The notes: a model not told the origin generated them from the letters alone. 7,811 nucleotides of DNA from Terriglobia bacterium (GCA_030042795.1 JASHYZ010000377.1:1-7811), one strand, 5' to 3'; shown: positions 1 through 6,925, counted from the first letter of the stretch. Numbers and translations are program-made.

Positions 1-519
1 CGTTCATCGCTCCCGGCGCCACAGATGGTCAGCGAGATACGTCGGGCCGTGGCGGCGCTCGATCCACAGTTACCGCTCTACGGAACGGGCAGCCTCGATC
101 AAATGCTTGGATTCGCATTCTTCCCCACTCATGCGGCCGCCATCGCGCTGAGCGCCTTCGGCGTGCTTGCCATCATGCTGGCCATCACCGGCATTCACGG
201 CCTCGTTTCGTACGCTGTGGCCCGGAGGGTGCGCGAGATCGGCATTCGCGTGGCCGTCGGCGCGCGGCCATCTCAGGTGCTGCAGCTCGTCCTCGGCAGG
301 ATCATGGCGCTTATCGCCGTCGGCTCGGCGATAGGTCTTGTCTTGGCTTTGGCGGCCGGCCAGGTACTGGCGAGCGTTGTTTACGGCGCTTCTTCCCGCA
401 ATCCGATCACTCTGGCGCTGGTTGTAGCCACTATTGCCTTGCTCGGAGTGCTCTCCTCGTGGGCGCCCACTCGCCGGGCGCTGCGAATCGATCCCATGCT
501 GGCGCTGCGATGCGAATAA
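1..519 (+). CDS. ADOP/MacB-like ABC transporter permease, C-terminal part (5' end outside window)
   Basis: The frame is open from the first base of the window to a TAA at 517-519, giving 172 visible residues. These form the C-terminal FtsX-type permease domain. Three hydrophobic segments lie at about residues 45-68, 100-122 and 135-153. Between the first two sits the cytoplasmic signature RRVREIGIRVAVGA (about 75-88), and the protein ends with the typical tail RRALRIDPMLALRCE. The segment before the first helix (RRAVAALDPQLPLY) matches the end of the extracytoplasmic MacB-like domain. Together these features fit the long duplicated orphan permeases (ADOP) common in Acidobacteria, whose members have about 800 residues; that family assignment is from general knowledge. 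Such proteins sit in the inner membrane and probably work as MacB-type mechanotransmission or efflux permeases; the substrate is unknown. No ATPase partner is visible here. An ordinary MacB/LolC-like permease is the alternative. Confidence 0.88.
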   Translation, partial: RSSLPAPQMVSEIRRAVAALDPQLPLYGTGSLDQMLGFAFFPTHAAAIALSAFGVLAIMLAITGIHGLVSYAVARRVREIGIRVAVGARPSQVLQLVLGRIMALIAVGSAIGLVLALAAGQVLASVVYGASSRNPITLALVVATIALLGVLSSWAPTRRALRIDPMLALRCE

Positions 520-914
520 GGAATTGCGCAAAGCGTACCGGCTAATGGTGCGCGGCGTCTCGTGTTCAGAGGACGCCAGCGTGACACCTGCTCCCTACTC
601 GCAGTTCAAGAATTGCTCTCACCGGATCCCTCAGCGCACGGAAAACACTAAGCGTGACCGGTCCACCGAGCGTCATCGGCACACGTTCAGCTAAGGTACG
701 AACGGAAAGCTGCCGATGCAGAGACTTGGACAGTGCAGTAATGCCTCCGGCTATGACTGGGGGGGTATTGTGGCGACTCGGACGATCAAAGCGCAGAGTC
801 ACCGCCGCCAGACTGTCGCCGGCTGTCACTGGATGGCGCATGAAGTCGCAGATTTCCAAAACGTCGTCAAGGTCTTCCGCGACCGACGCGGGGGTTTCCC
901 GTGAGGCTCTCGGA
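520..914. other. Intergenic region, 395 bp, no convincing gene
   Basis: This stretch separates the permease from the kinase. A weak hairpin, GGCGTC (554-559) with GACGCC (572-577), follows the permease stop by about 35 bases, but no T-run follows it, so it is a poor terminator candidate. The kinase frame stays open upstream to a GTG at 654, and the opposite strand is open from 1102 down to 566. Neither has a persuasive start in this interval. A run of seven G lies near 760-766. I found no good sigma70 promoter; the best pair, TTGGAC at 726 and TATGAC at 752, has poor boxes and a 20-base spacer. Confidence 0.5.
903..906 (+). promoter_or_regulatory. Ribosome binding site for the hybrid kinase
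   Basis: GAGG ends eight bases before the ATG at 915. That ATG is followed directly by a well-formed signal peptide, so this site decides the start. The in-frame GTG at 654 and ATG at 840 would add 87 or 25 residues of unrecognisable sequence in front of the signal peptide, and both have weaker upstream sequences. Confidence 0.6.
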
Positions 915-3900
915 ATGGCGGCGAGCGCGCGCTTCGTTCGCGGCGCCGCCCTTTGTCTGCCGGTGATGCTCTTCTGCGGCGCGCTGCTTGCGGTGGGAGC
1001 GGACTCGACTCCCGCAACCCCGCTGTCGTTGGCTATGGGACACCGCTGGCAGTCCTGGAGTGTCCCGGAAGGGCTGCCCTCGAGCGCCGTCACTTCCATC
1101 ACTCAGACTCACGACGGCTATCTGTGGATCGGCACCCAGGAGGGGCTGGCGCGCTTTGATGGACTGCGGTTCACCGTACTGGACGAAAAGACTTCTCCGG
1201 CCCTTGCGCGCGAGCAGATCAACGCGTTGTGTGAGTCTCGCGACGGCACGCTGTGGATTGGCACTGACACCGGCGGCTTGGTCGCACTCAAGGATGGCCA
1301 CGCCAAAATCTACAACACCTCCTCGGGGCTCGCTGACAACCAGGTGCTTTCGATATTGGAAGATGATGTGGGCAATCTCTGGGTGGGCACTCATCACGGG
1401 CTCGACCGCTTCCGTAACGGCAACCTTACTGCCTACACCACCGTGCAAGGCCTTCCCGATAACCAAGTACAAGCTCTTTGCGAGGACGAGCGCCACGTTA
1501 TCTGGATCGGCACGGCCCACGGGTTGGCTCGCATGGAAGGGCAGAGAGCCCTTGTGCCCCGCCTTTGTCCCGATCTCAACAAGACGGGGATCCATGCCAT
1601 TACCAAAGACTCGAGCGGGAACATCTGGCTCGGTACCCGCCAGGGTTTGATGCAACTTAAAGACGGTAAAGTGACCTCCTGGGCGGGCGTAAACGGCATG
1701 CCCCGGTCTGATGTGCAAGCCGTTTGGGCTGCTCAAGACGGCAGCCTGTGGGTGGGTACCGCCGGAGCCGGGTTGTTCGAGGGCCGGGACGGACGATTTG
1801 CCAGCATGCCCGAGGACGGCACCCTGCAAACCGCCGTGGCCTGGCCTATCTACCAGAGCCGCGACGGTAGCCTGTGGGTCGGTTCGTACGGCGAGGGAAT
1901 CGGCCGGCTCGCGAGGCAAGGGCTGAAGACATTGTCTACGGGCCTCTCGAGCAACATTCTCTATTCGGTATTGCAGAGCGGTGACGGAAGCATCTGGATG
2001 GCCACCCAAGACGGTTTGGGGCGGCTCCGAGACGGCCACGTCACCCTGTATAAGACCCGCGACGGCTTGTCCAACAATGTGGTCGTCGCAATGTTGGAAG
2101 ACTCCGCAGGAGCCCTGTGGATCAGTACTGGAGGCGGCGGGCTCAATCGCTTTAAGGACGGTAAGTTTCAAACTTATACCACGCGTCAAGGTCTGACAGG
2201 CAGCACCATCGCTTGCTTGACCCAGACTCACGACGGAAGCATTTGGCTCGGCCTGGGCCAGCGCGGTGTTCAGCGCCTCTCGGACGGCCATTTCATCACT
2301 TACGGCGTCGAAAGCGGCATTCCGGACGGCGCGGTGGCGTTCATCCATCAGGACCGTCAGGGAATTCTTTGGATTGGAACGTCTCGCGGCCTGGTTCACT
2401 CCACGGACTCCACGCTCACTCGCTTCGCCCCGCTGAAGGGTCTCGAAGACGAGTCCTTCATAGCAAGTTATGAGGACGAGCAAGGTGTGATGTGGTTCGC
2501 CACGCTGCGCAAAGGACTGAAGAGCTGGGCCAACGGTCGGGTAACCAGCTACACCGAGCAGGACGGATTGCATGACAATACCATCTGGGCGGTGACGGGA
2601 GACGGCAAAGGCAATCTCTGGATGACTTCAGACTCGGGTCTCTGGCGGGTGAGTTTGCAGGAGCTGAACGACTTCGCCGCGGGAAAGGTCACCCGCTTTT
2701 CCTGCGTGGTGTTCGGCATGGGTGATGGGCTCAAGACGATCGAGTTTGACGGCGGCGCTCAACCCTCCGGATGGCGCGCCCGCGACGGCGAATTGCTCTT
2801 CCCCAGTCCGGCGGGCCTGGTGGTGGTTGATCCTGACCGGTTGCAATCCAAGCCTGCGCAGCCCCAGGTGTTGATTGAGCGGGCGGAGGTGAATGGCGCA
2901 TCCTTCGCTTCGGATCTCAGGGCCGTGGTGCCGCCGGGTAAAGGGCAACTCCAGTTCCAGTACACGAACATTGATTTTGACGCGGCGCAGGACGTGGCCT
3001 TCAAATACAAGTTGGAACCCTTTGACGCGGATTGGGTGCAAGCCGGCGCGCGCCGCGCAGCTTTCTACACCAACATGCCGCCGGGGAGTTATAGGTTCCG
3101 CGTCAAAGCGCGCAACCGGTTTGGAGTGTGGAGCGAAAAGGGAGCATCCTTCCGGTTCACATTGAAGCCCCACTTCTACCAGACCTACACTTTTTATGCC
3201 CTGTCGGTGCTGGTATTGGGCTTGCTCGTGGCCGGTATTATTCGCATCCGTGTGCGCGGAATGAGGGTCCGCCAGGAGGATCTGGTCCGCATGGTGCAGG
3301 AGCGCACCCGCGAGTTGGAACGGGCCAAGGAACAGGCCGAGACCGCCAGTCGCGCCAAAAGTGAGTTTCTGGCCAATATGAGTCACGAGATTCGCACTCC
3401 CATGAACGGCATTCTGGGCATGACCGATCTGACGCTCGAGACCGAACTCACGCCCGAGCAGCGCGAATGCCTAGATCTGGTGAAGGCCTCCGCTGACGCC
3501 TTGCTCACCGTCGTCAACGATGTGCTGGACTTCTCCAAGATCGAAGCCGGCAAGCTTGATCTTGACCCCACGCCCTTCAAGCTCCGCGAAACCCTGCTGC
3601 AGGGGCTCAAGCCCTTGGCGCTGCGCGCCTGCCAGAAGGGGCTGGAAATGACCTACGACATCCGTCCCGAAGTGCCCGACGAGATCATCGCCGACCCCAC
3701 GCGACTGCGGCAGGTGATCCTTAACCTTGTCGGAAATGCCATCAAGTTCACGGAACGCGGCGAGGTCGGGGTGGAGATCGCGTTGGAGTCGGCGAGCGGC
3801 CGCGAAGCCCGGTTGCATTTCATTGTGCGCGACACGGGCATCGGCATCGCTCCCGAAAAACAGCGCCTCATCTTTGAAGCCTTCTCACAGGCTGACAGCT

Positions 3901-4952
3901 CCACCACGCGGCGGTTCGGCGGCACCGGCCTGGGGCTCACCATTTCCTCGCGGCTGGTGGAGATGATGGGCGGCCGTCTCTGGCTGGAGAGCGAACCCGG
4001 CCGCGGAAGCGCCTTCCACTTCACGTGCAGCGTGAGTTTGGCCCAGGGCAAAACCACGCCGGAACCGGTTTGCGACACACTCGCTAACCTTCCTACGCTA
4101 GTCATAGACGATAACCCCAACGCTCGGCGTATCCTGACGGACATGTTGAGCCGATGGGGCCTAAAACCTCAATCGGCCGCTGGCGGAGCCGAAGCGCTGA
4201 GTCTCATTCAGGCAGAGCGTGAAGCCGGCCGCGACTTTGCCCTGATTCTGGCAGACCTCGAAATGCCTGAGATGGACGGCTGCACGCTGGTGGAGCGCTT
4301 GCGGTACGAGGCCGGCCTCCGCACGCCGATCATTATGCTGGCGCCCCCTGGACGGCGAGGCGATGCGGCTTGCCGCCCGGAGTTGGGCATCGCGACCTGC
4401 GTTGGGAAGCCCATCATTGACTCCGAGCTTCTGGCAGCCTGTCTGCAAGCGCGGGGCGCTACACCGCGCACGGCTGAGCGACATCGGCAGGTCGCGCCCG
4501 AGAATCCGCGCGCAAACCCGGGCGGCCTGCGAGTGCTGCTGGTTGAGGACAATTCCGTCAACCAGACGTTGGCGCGGCGCCTGATGGAAAAATGGGGCCA
4601 TCGTGTCAACCTGGCGGCCGACGGGCGCGCGGCTCTGGAGGCCCTCAAGCGGGAAGACTTCGATCTGGTCCTGATGGACGTGCAGATGCCGGTGATGGAC
4701 GGCTTTGAGGCTACGGCCCTTATCCGCCGGCGAGAAGAAGGAACCGGCCGCCACCTCCCCGTGATCGCCATGACCGCCCACGCCATCCGGGGTGATCGCG
4801 AGCGTTGCTTGGCCGCCGGCATGGATGGCTACATCTCGAAGCCAATCCGGGCATCGGAGTTGCTCGCTGAAATCGAGGCTCACACCGGAGGCCGGGCCGA
4901 GGAAGTCACCACGTTCGTATGCGCCCCTCACGAAGCCGGCGCCGTCTGCTGA
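915..4952 (+). CDS. Hybrid sensor histidine kinase: two-propeller sensor, Y_Y_Y, HisKA-HATPase, two receivers
   Basis: This is an inner-membrane sensor of 1345 residues that autophosphorylates on histidine and passes phosphate to its own receivers. Residues 1-28 form a signal peptide with a hydrophobic core at 11-26. About fourteen propeller repeats (Reg_prop type, core LWIGT/LWVGT) run from about 66 to 640; thirteen are clear, from W71 to W569, and a degenerate one lies near 627. A Y_Y_Y domain follows at about 679-755, one transmembrane helix at about 759-779, and a coiled coil at 785-815. HisKA carries SHEIRTP with phospho-acceptor H824. HATPase_c shows the N box (N937, N941), G1 box DTGIGI from D973, and G2 box GGTGLGL from about 1002. 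Receiver 1 has D1065/D1066, acceptor D1114 and K1165, but alanine (A1143) at the usual Thr/Ser switch. Receiver 2 has E1211/D1212, D1255, T1287 and K1309 intact. There is no HPt or DNA-binding domain, so a separate partner is expected. By analogy with Bacteroides HTCS sensors it may sense glycans, but the ligand is unknown. Confidence 0.95.
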   Translation: MAASARFVRGAALCLPVMLFCGALLAVGADSTPATPLSLAMGHRWQSWSVPEGLPSSAVTSITQTHDGYLWIGTQEGLARFDGLRFTVLDEKTSPALAREQINALCESRDGTLWIGTDTGGLVALKDGHAKIYNTSSGLADNQVLSILEDDVGNLWVGTHHGLDRFRNGNLTAYTTVQGLPDNQVQALCEDERHVIWIGTAHGLARMEGQRALVPRLCPDLNKTGIHAITKDSSGNIWLGTRQGLMQLKDGKVTSWAGVNGMPRSDVQAVWAAQDGSLWVGTAGAGLFEGRDGRFASMPEDGTLQTAVAWPIYQSRDGSLWVGSYGEGIGRLARQGLKTLSTGLSSNILYSVLQSGDGSIWMATQDGLGRLRDGHVTLYKTRDGLSNNVVVAMLEDSAGALWISTGGGGLNRFKDGKFQTYTTRQGLTGSTIACLTQTHDGSIWLGLGQRGVQRLSDGHFITYGVESGIPDGAVAFIHQDRQGILWIGTSRGLVHSTDSTLTRFAPLKGLEDESFIASYEDEQGVMWFATLRKGLKSWANGRVTSYTEQDGLHDNTIWAVTGDGKGNLWMTSDSGLWRVSLQELNDFAAGKVTRFSCVVFGMGDGLKTIEFDGGAQPSGWRARDGELLFPSPAGLVVVDPDRLQSKPAQPQVLIERAEVNGASFASDLRAVVPPGKGQLQFQYTNIDFDAAQDVAFKYKLEPFDADWVQAGARRAAFYTNMPPGSYRFRVKARNRFGVWSEKGASFRFTLKPHFYQTYTFYALSVLVLGLLVAGIIRIRVRGMRVRQEDLVRMVQERTRELERAKEQAETASRAKSEFLANMSHEIRTPMNGILGMTDLTLETELTPEQRECLDLVKASADALLTVVNDVLDFSKIEAGKLDLDPTPFKLRETLLQGLKPLALRACQKGLEMTYDIRPEVPDEIIADPTRLRQVILNLVGNAIKFTERGEVGVEIALESASGREARLHFIVRDTGIGIAPEKQRLIFEAFSQADSSTTRRFGGTGLGLTISSRLVEMMGGRLWLESEPGRGSAFHFTCSVSLAQGKTTPEPVCDTLANLPTLVIDDNPNARRILTDMLSRWGLKPQSAAGGAEALSLIQAEREAGRDFALILADLEMPEMDGCTLVERLRYEAGLRTPIIMLAPPGRRGDAACRPELGIATCVGKPIIDSELLAACLQARGATPRTAERHRQVAPENPRANPGGLRVLLVEDNSVNQTLARRLMEKWGHRVNLAADGRAALEALKREDFDLVLMDVQMPVMDGFEATALIRRREEGTGRHLPVIAMTAHAIRGDRERCLAAGMDGYISKPIRASELLAEIEAHTGGRAEEVTTFVCAPHEAGAVC

Positions 4953-5037
4953 TGGCGGCTGCTCTTTGCTGACTACAGACTTTTTCTCCTCGCCTTGGCA
5001 GTCGGTCAGTCTCATTCTCTCTCGGCATATTTCCCCC

Positions 5038-5113
5038 GTCATTCCCGCGAAGGCGGGAATCCACACGGGGGATGCGCCTTTAAAGCCTGGATTCCCGCTT
5101 ACGCGGGAATGAC
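5038..5113. repeat. Inverted pair of REP-like palindromes (BIME-like)
   Basis: A 26-bp unit at 5038-5063 starts with GTCATTCCCGCG and ends with CGGGAATCCA. It is followed after 24 bases by its reverse complement at 5088-5113. The two copies agree at 24 of 26 positions and differ only in the small central loop. Each unit is itself a palindrome (ATTCCCGC with GCGGGAAT), so the whole can fold as two hairpins or one long one. This core is a very common extragenic palindrome in many bacterial genomes. Its place between two convergent 3' ends fits a role in transcript termination or mRNA end protection, which is inference. Confidence 0.85.
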
Positions 5114-5256
5114 AGGCAACGAAATGATCGAGGCGATTCAAAGTGACTCACTACCTCGCTTTTCATCTCTGCCACGTCAGCACCAACGGACGAATCCTAC
5201 CGGCAGATAACTCCCTTATTTATCAATGATATGATGGCTTGACGGTGTTAATACAC

Positions 5257-5322
5257 TTGTTTTCAATAACCTAACGGCTTCGCTCTACGCGGTCCTTTGT
5301 TTTCATACATCTAACGGTTTCG
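5257..5322. repeat. Imperfect 26-bp direct repeat, 40-bp period
   Basis: Copies at 5257-5282 and 5297-5322 both begin TTGTTTTCA and share CTAACGG followed by TTCG near the end. They match at 21 of 26 positions and are separated by 14 unrelated bases. They sit in an AT-rich patch downstream of the minus-strand KHG gene. A third copy is not evident. The function is unknown; two copies alone do not make an iteron array or a CRISPR. Confidence 0.65.
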
Positions 5323-5335
5323 TTTCGTAATTTTC

Positions 5336-5350
5336 ACTACTGCCAGTAGT
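5336..5350. repeat. Short palindrome overlapping the stop codon of the KHG gene
   Basis: ACTACTG, one central C, then CAGTAGT form a perfect 7-bp inverted repeat. It covers the last codons and the TAG stop of the minus-strand gene. It is too short and lacks a T-run, so it is not a standard terminator. It may be coincidental. Confidence 0.4.
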
Positions 5351-6419
5351 AACTCTTAAGTAATATTGTCATGTCAGAGGCCCCCCCCACTATCGTGGCG
5401 GTCCGCCCACGAAGTCCTTTCTCCACACCGCCTTCATGGCTTCGGTGAGGGCCTTGTCCCTTGCTTGCTGCAGTTGCCCGCATTTTATGCGTCATGGCTT
5501 CAACGTCCTCTTCTTCGCCATTGGTCCCGTGCACGAGGCTGGTGGCGTCCGACTTGGCCTCGCGCCATTCAATGAACTGCTTTACAAGGCGGTCGAACTG
5601 CCGGTCCAGGAACGTCTCATAGCGGGTAAATCGTTGCGTATCGGCGTTCGAGAGGGCATTCTGCGCTCCGGCGCTGGCAGCGTCCAAGGTCACGGCGGTG
5701 GTCTCATGAAGCTTCTCGAAGCAGGCGATCTCGGCGGCCAGCGCGTCAAGGAAGGATTGCCGGCTTGAGGCCCTTGAGGTATCGCTGGCGGCATCGCGCA
5801 TCCGGCCCGTGGCAGTCTCCTGGCGCTGCCGGTAATTCGCTAACAGGATGGCGCCTGCCAGGCCCGGGTCCTGCCCGTAGACCGTCTCGAGCCGCCTCAG
5901 GCCTTCCTCGCCAAAGCCTTCGTGTGCCACCGCCTCCTGAGCCGCCCGCAGGCACTGGAGGATGAGATTGAATTTGGCCGACGAGTCCGGCAAGGCGGCG
6001 AGGCCTGAAGCCGCCGCAGCGCGCGCCTGGCCTGTGGCTTCCGGCGACCGGCCTTCGCCCGCCAGCTTCCGCCCGTATTCAAGCTCAAATTTCAGGCGCT
6101 GCGCAGCCAGAAGACTGGATTCCGCCTGCAACGTCCGGCGCCGCCGCCAGCGATTTTCCACCATTTGGTCTAACAGAAGCATCTCGAAGCGGTCATGGGG
6201 GCGGAAGCATGTCCGGAGGTTTCTGCGGATCTCATCCAGGTCGCCCGAGTACTCTCCCAACTGCTGTAGGGCCAAGCCGCCGGCGAGTGAAGTGATTCCG
6301 TGCTTCACTGCATTCAGGCGCGCGTTTATTTTACCTACGTCCGTCACCGGCCCCGTGCACTTCAAACTGTTGGCGCGGTTGGCCTGCACCATCGCCGGGG
6401 TGGTTCGCTTTCGAACCAC
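5337..6419 (-). CDS. KHG-motif hypothetical protein, conserved body (probably the 3' part of a frameshifted gene)
   Basis: This frame encodes 360 residues from a GTG at 6419 to a TAG at 5339-5337. Residues 12-41 carry the signature QANRANSLKCTGP...GK...LNAVKHG. I recognise this from uncharacterised, often multicopy proteins in Acidobacteria and other soil bacteria; no function is established. The rest is charged and helical, with an Arg-rich patch (WRRRR, about 91-95) and a C-terminal RYETFLDRQFDRL segment that resembles the usual end of the family. There is no signal peptide, membrane helix or recognisable catalytic motif, so it is probably cytoplasmic. The GTG has no clear ribosome binding site and lies inside one arm of a perfect 15-bp inverted repeat. 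The strong promoter and binding site lie further upstream and lead into another frame (6637-6362). I therefore infer that this is the body of one longer, frame-disrupted gene. A G8 run (coding strand) near the 3' end makes the last dozen residues uncertain. Confidence 0.75.
   Translation of the reverse strand: MVRKRTTPAMVQANRANSLKCTGPVTDVGKINARLNAVKHGITSLAGGLALQQLGEYSGDLDEIRRNLRTCFRPHDRFEMLLLDQMVENRWRRRRTLQAESSLLAAQRLKFELEYGRKLAGEGRSPEATGQARAAAASGLAALPDSSAKFNLILQCLRAAQEAVAHEGFGEEGLRRLETVYGQDPGLAGAILLANYRQRQETATGRMRDAASDTSRASSRQSFLDALAAEIACFEKLHETTAVTLDAASAGAQNALSNADTQRFTRYETFLDRQFDRLVKQFIEWREAKSDATSLVHGTNGEEEDVEAMTHKMRATAASKGQGPHRSHEGGVEKGLRGRTATIVGGASDMTILLKSYYWQ
5381..5388. repeat. Homopolymer C8 (G8 in the KHG coding strand)
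   Basis: Eight C in a row lie within the last 18 codons of the minus-strand gene and encode part of IVGGAS. Loss of one base, or gain of one, brings a stop codon within a few triplets, so length change would trim roughly the last ten residues. It could be a slippage site or a sequencing error. Its position at the extreme C-terminus argues against a strong on/off switch. Confidence 0.7.
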
Positions 6420-6637
6420 CCCGGCGCCCGCTTCTGCTGCTTGGGGATGGACGCCTGAAGGGCGCCGCTCCCCGCGCTCAAGGTCCCGGCGCCTCCTGAG
6501 GTAAACTCGCGCCCCGCGTCCGCGCGCAGCCCTGATGAAGCTTCCGGCGCGTCAAGCGTTGGAGCCGGCGCTGCCGACACGGGGAGCACGTCGGCTCCGG
6601 CAGGGGCTGAACTTTGCCGTGTTCTCTTAGATTTCAT
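6362..6637 (-). CDS. Probable N-terminal part of the KHG-motif gene, in another frame
   Basis: The ATG at 6637-6635 follows GGAGGT at 6647-6642 with a four-base gap, and a strong promoter lies about 65 bases further upstream. This is the best-supported translation start on the minus strand here. It encodes 91 residues. The first 70 or so (MKSKRTRQSSAP... to KQQKRAPG) are rich in Ala, Ser, Gly and Pro and look like a disordered, basic N-terminal extension. After the inverted repeat at 6426-6393 the frame yields an unconvincing Trp/Arg/Pro-rich tail and stops at 6362, while the conserved KHG signature continues in the frame that opens at 6419. Joining the two needs a net -1 (or +2) frame change between about 6430 and 6393 and would give a protein of about 430 residues. 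The alternatives are a short leader peptide translated ahead of the KHG protein, or an assembly error. Confidence 0.6.
   Translation of the reverse strand: MKSKRTRQSSAPAGADVLPVSAAPAPTLDAPEASSGLRADAGREFTSGGAGTLSAGSGALQASIPKQQKRAPGWFESEPPRRWCRPTAPTV
6393..6426. repeat. Perfect 15-bp inverted repeat with 4-base loop at the frame break
   Basis: CGCCGGGGTGGTTCG (6393-6407), loop CTTT (6408-6411), then its exact reverse complement (6412-6426). The hairpin is GC-rich and very stable. On the minus strand it contains the GTG at 6419 and the codons for VRKRTTPA. It lies exactly where coding potential passes from the 6637 frame to the 6419 frame. No T-run follows on either strand, so it is not an intrinsic terminator. 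It may be a templated palindrome formed by a replication error, or an RNA structure that affects initiation at the GTG. Confidence 0.9.
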
Positions 6638-6641
6638 GACT

Positions 6642-6647
6642 ACCTCC
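6642..6647 (-). promoter_or_regulatory. Strong ribosome binding site for the 6637 ATG
   Basis: Read on the minus strand, GGAGGT ends four bases before the ATG at 6637. This is a near-perfect anti-Shine-Dalgarno match. It is the main reason to prefer 6637 over the GTG at 6419 as the real start of the KHG gene. Confidence 0.8.
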
Positions 6648-6708
6648 GCTCGCCAGGCTGCAAGAAGGCGTAAACAATGTTTGCAAATCTAGAATTACAC
6701 TAGCTAAT

Positions 6709-6737
6709 AATATAGGGCGGGAGCACCGGATTGTCAA
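6709..6737 (-). promoter_or_regulatory. Sigma70-type promoter for the KHG gene
   Basis: On the minus strand TTGACA (6737-6732, all six consensus bases) is followed after exactly 17 bases by TATATT (6714-6709, five of six). The expected transcription start is near 6702, which leaves a leader of about 65 bases to the ATG at 6637. The leader is AT-rich and contains a small inverted repeat around AAACAATGTTT (about 6672-6682). The promoter points away from the MITE-like element, whose edge is 15 bases upstream of the -35 box. Confidence 0.8.
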
Positions 6738-6752
6738 GGGAGTTGGATGGCC

Positions 6753-6851
6753 GGTACTGGTGTCATTTGAACGCCCCGGACACAGTCATTCCCGCTTTCG
6801 CGGGAATGGCTGCGCACCTGAGGGTTCCGCCAAGCAAATGACACCAGTACC
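6753..6851. mobile_element. MITE-like element with perfect 17-bp terminal inverted repeats
   Basis: GGTACTGGTGTCATTTG at 6753-6769 recurs as its exact reverse complement at 6835-6851, enclosing 99 bp in total. The interior has a second palindrome near its middle (6785-6810). It has no coding capacity. Short non-coding elements with terminal inverted repeats are typical of MITEs moved by a transposase elsewhere in the genome. GATGG occurs just outside both ends, but at unequal distances (6746-6750 and 6856-6860), so a target-site duplication is not demonstrated. An alternative is a large regulatory or attenuator-like hairpin between the divergent genes. Confidence 0.6.
6785..6810. repeat. REP-like palindrome, third copy of the ATTCCCGC family
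   Basis: GTCATTCCCGC (6785-6795), loop TTTC, then GCGGGAATGGC (6800-6810) form an 11-bp stem with one G-T pair. The core is the same as in the two units at 5038-5063 and 5088-5113. It lies inside the 99-bp inverted-repeat element, so one repeat is nested in the other. Confidence 0.85.
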
Positions 6852-6878
6852 CGATGATGGTAGTCCGCTGGCTGATGC

Positions 6879-6895
6879 CTCTACCGAGGGTAGAG
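6879..6895 (+). promoter_or_regulatory. Small inverted repeat upstream of the serine hydrolase
   Basis: CTCTACC, three bases GAG, then GGTAGAG form a perfect 7-bp stem that ends 30 bases before the ATG at 6926. It may be an operator or a leader hairpin. There is no T-run to suggest a terminator, and I could not identify a clear plus-strand promoter nearby. Confidence 0.4.
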
Positions 6896-6925
6896 ATGCG
6901 TTACACTTTCTTGGAAAGGGTGCGC

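Larger units (their letters stand above)
4953..5336. other. Gene-free region between convergent genes, with repeats
   Basis: This 384-bp stretch lies between the 3' ends of the plus-strand kinase and the minus-strand KHG gene. It holds the inverted REP-like pair at 5038-5113 and a 26-bp direct repeat at 5257-5322. From about 5210 to 5370 the base composition becomes distinctly AT-rich compared with the GC-rich genes on either side, which suggests an inserted or rapidly evolving segment. No classical intrinsic terminator was found for either gene; the REP-like pair could serve as a shared transcript end. No small gene with a credible start was seen. Confidence 0.6.

Noticed and set aside
654..914. 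N-terminal extension of the kinase from the GTG at 654 or the ATG at 840
   Set aside because: It would put 87 or 25 residues of low-quality sequence before a clear signal peptide that begins at 915 with its own binding site.
867..2573. 568-codon open frame on the minus strand under the kinase sensor
   Set aside because: The plus strand encodes clear, repeated propeller motifs in the same interval. The opposite frame is a GC-rich shadow that mirrors the repeats and has no recognisable domain.
2628..3386. 252-codon minus-strand frame over the Y_Y_Y and membrane segments
   Set aside because: It is a shadow of the kinase gene, with no start signal or recognisable motif.
4161..5141. 326-codon open frame on the minus strand over the receivers and the REP-like pair
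   Set aside because: It is antisense to well-conserved receiver domains, and its first part is translated palindrome sequence.
5257..5322. CRISPR array
   Set aside because: There are only two imperfect copies with a 14-base spacer and no cas genes.
5337..6419. REP-associated transposase (RAYT) or other transposase
   Set aside because: The protein has no HUH, DDE or serine-recombinase motif that I can see; only its repeat-flanked setting recalls RAYT genes.
6393..6426. Intrinsic terminator
   Set aside because: The stem is strong, but no T-run follows on either strand and it lies inside coding sequence.
6427..6450. Programmed -1 ribosomal frameshift site before the hairpin
   Set aside because: The direction of the frame change would fit, but there is no canonical X XXY YYZ heptamer 5-9 bases before the stem. 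The nearest candidate, CCCCAAG, is too far away and would re-pair poorly in the A site.
5962..6504. 180-codon plus-strand frame
   Set aside because: It is antisense to the KHG signature region and its upstream frame; it is Arg/Ser/Pro rich without motifs.
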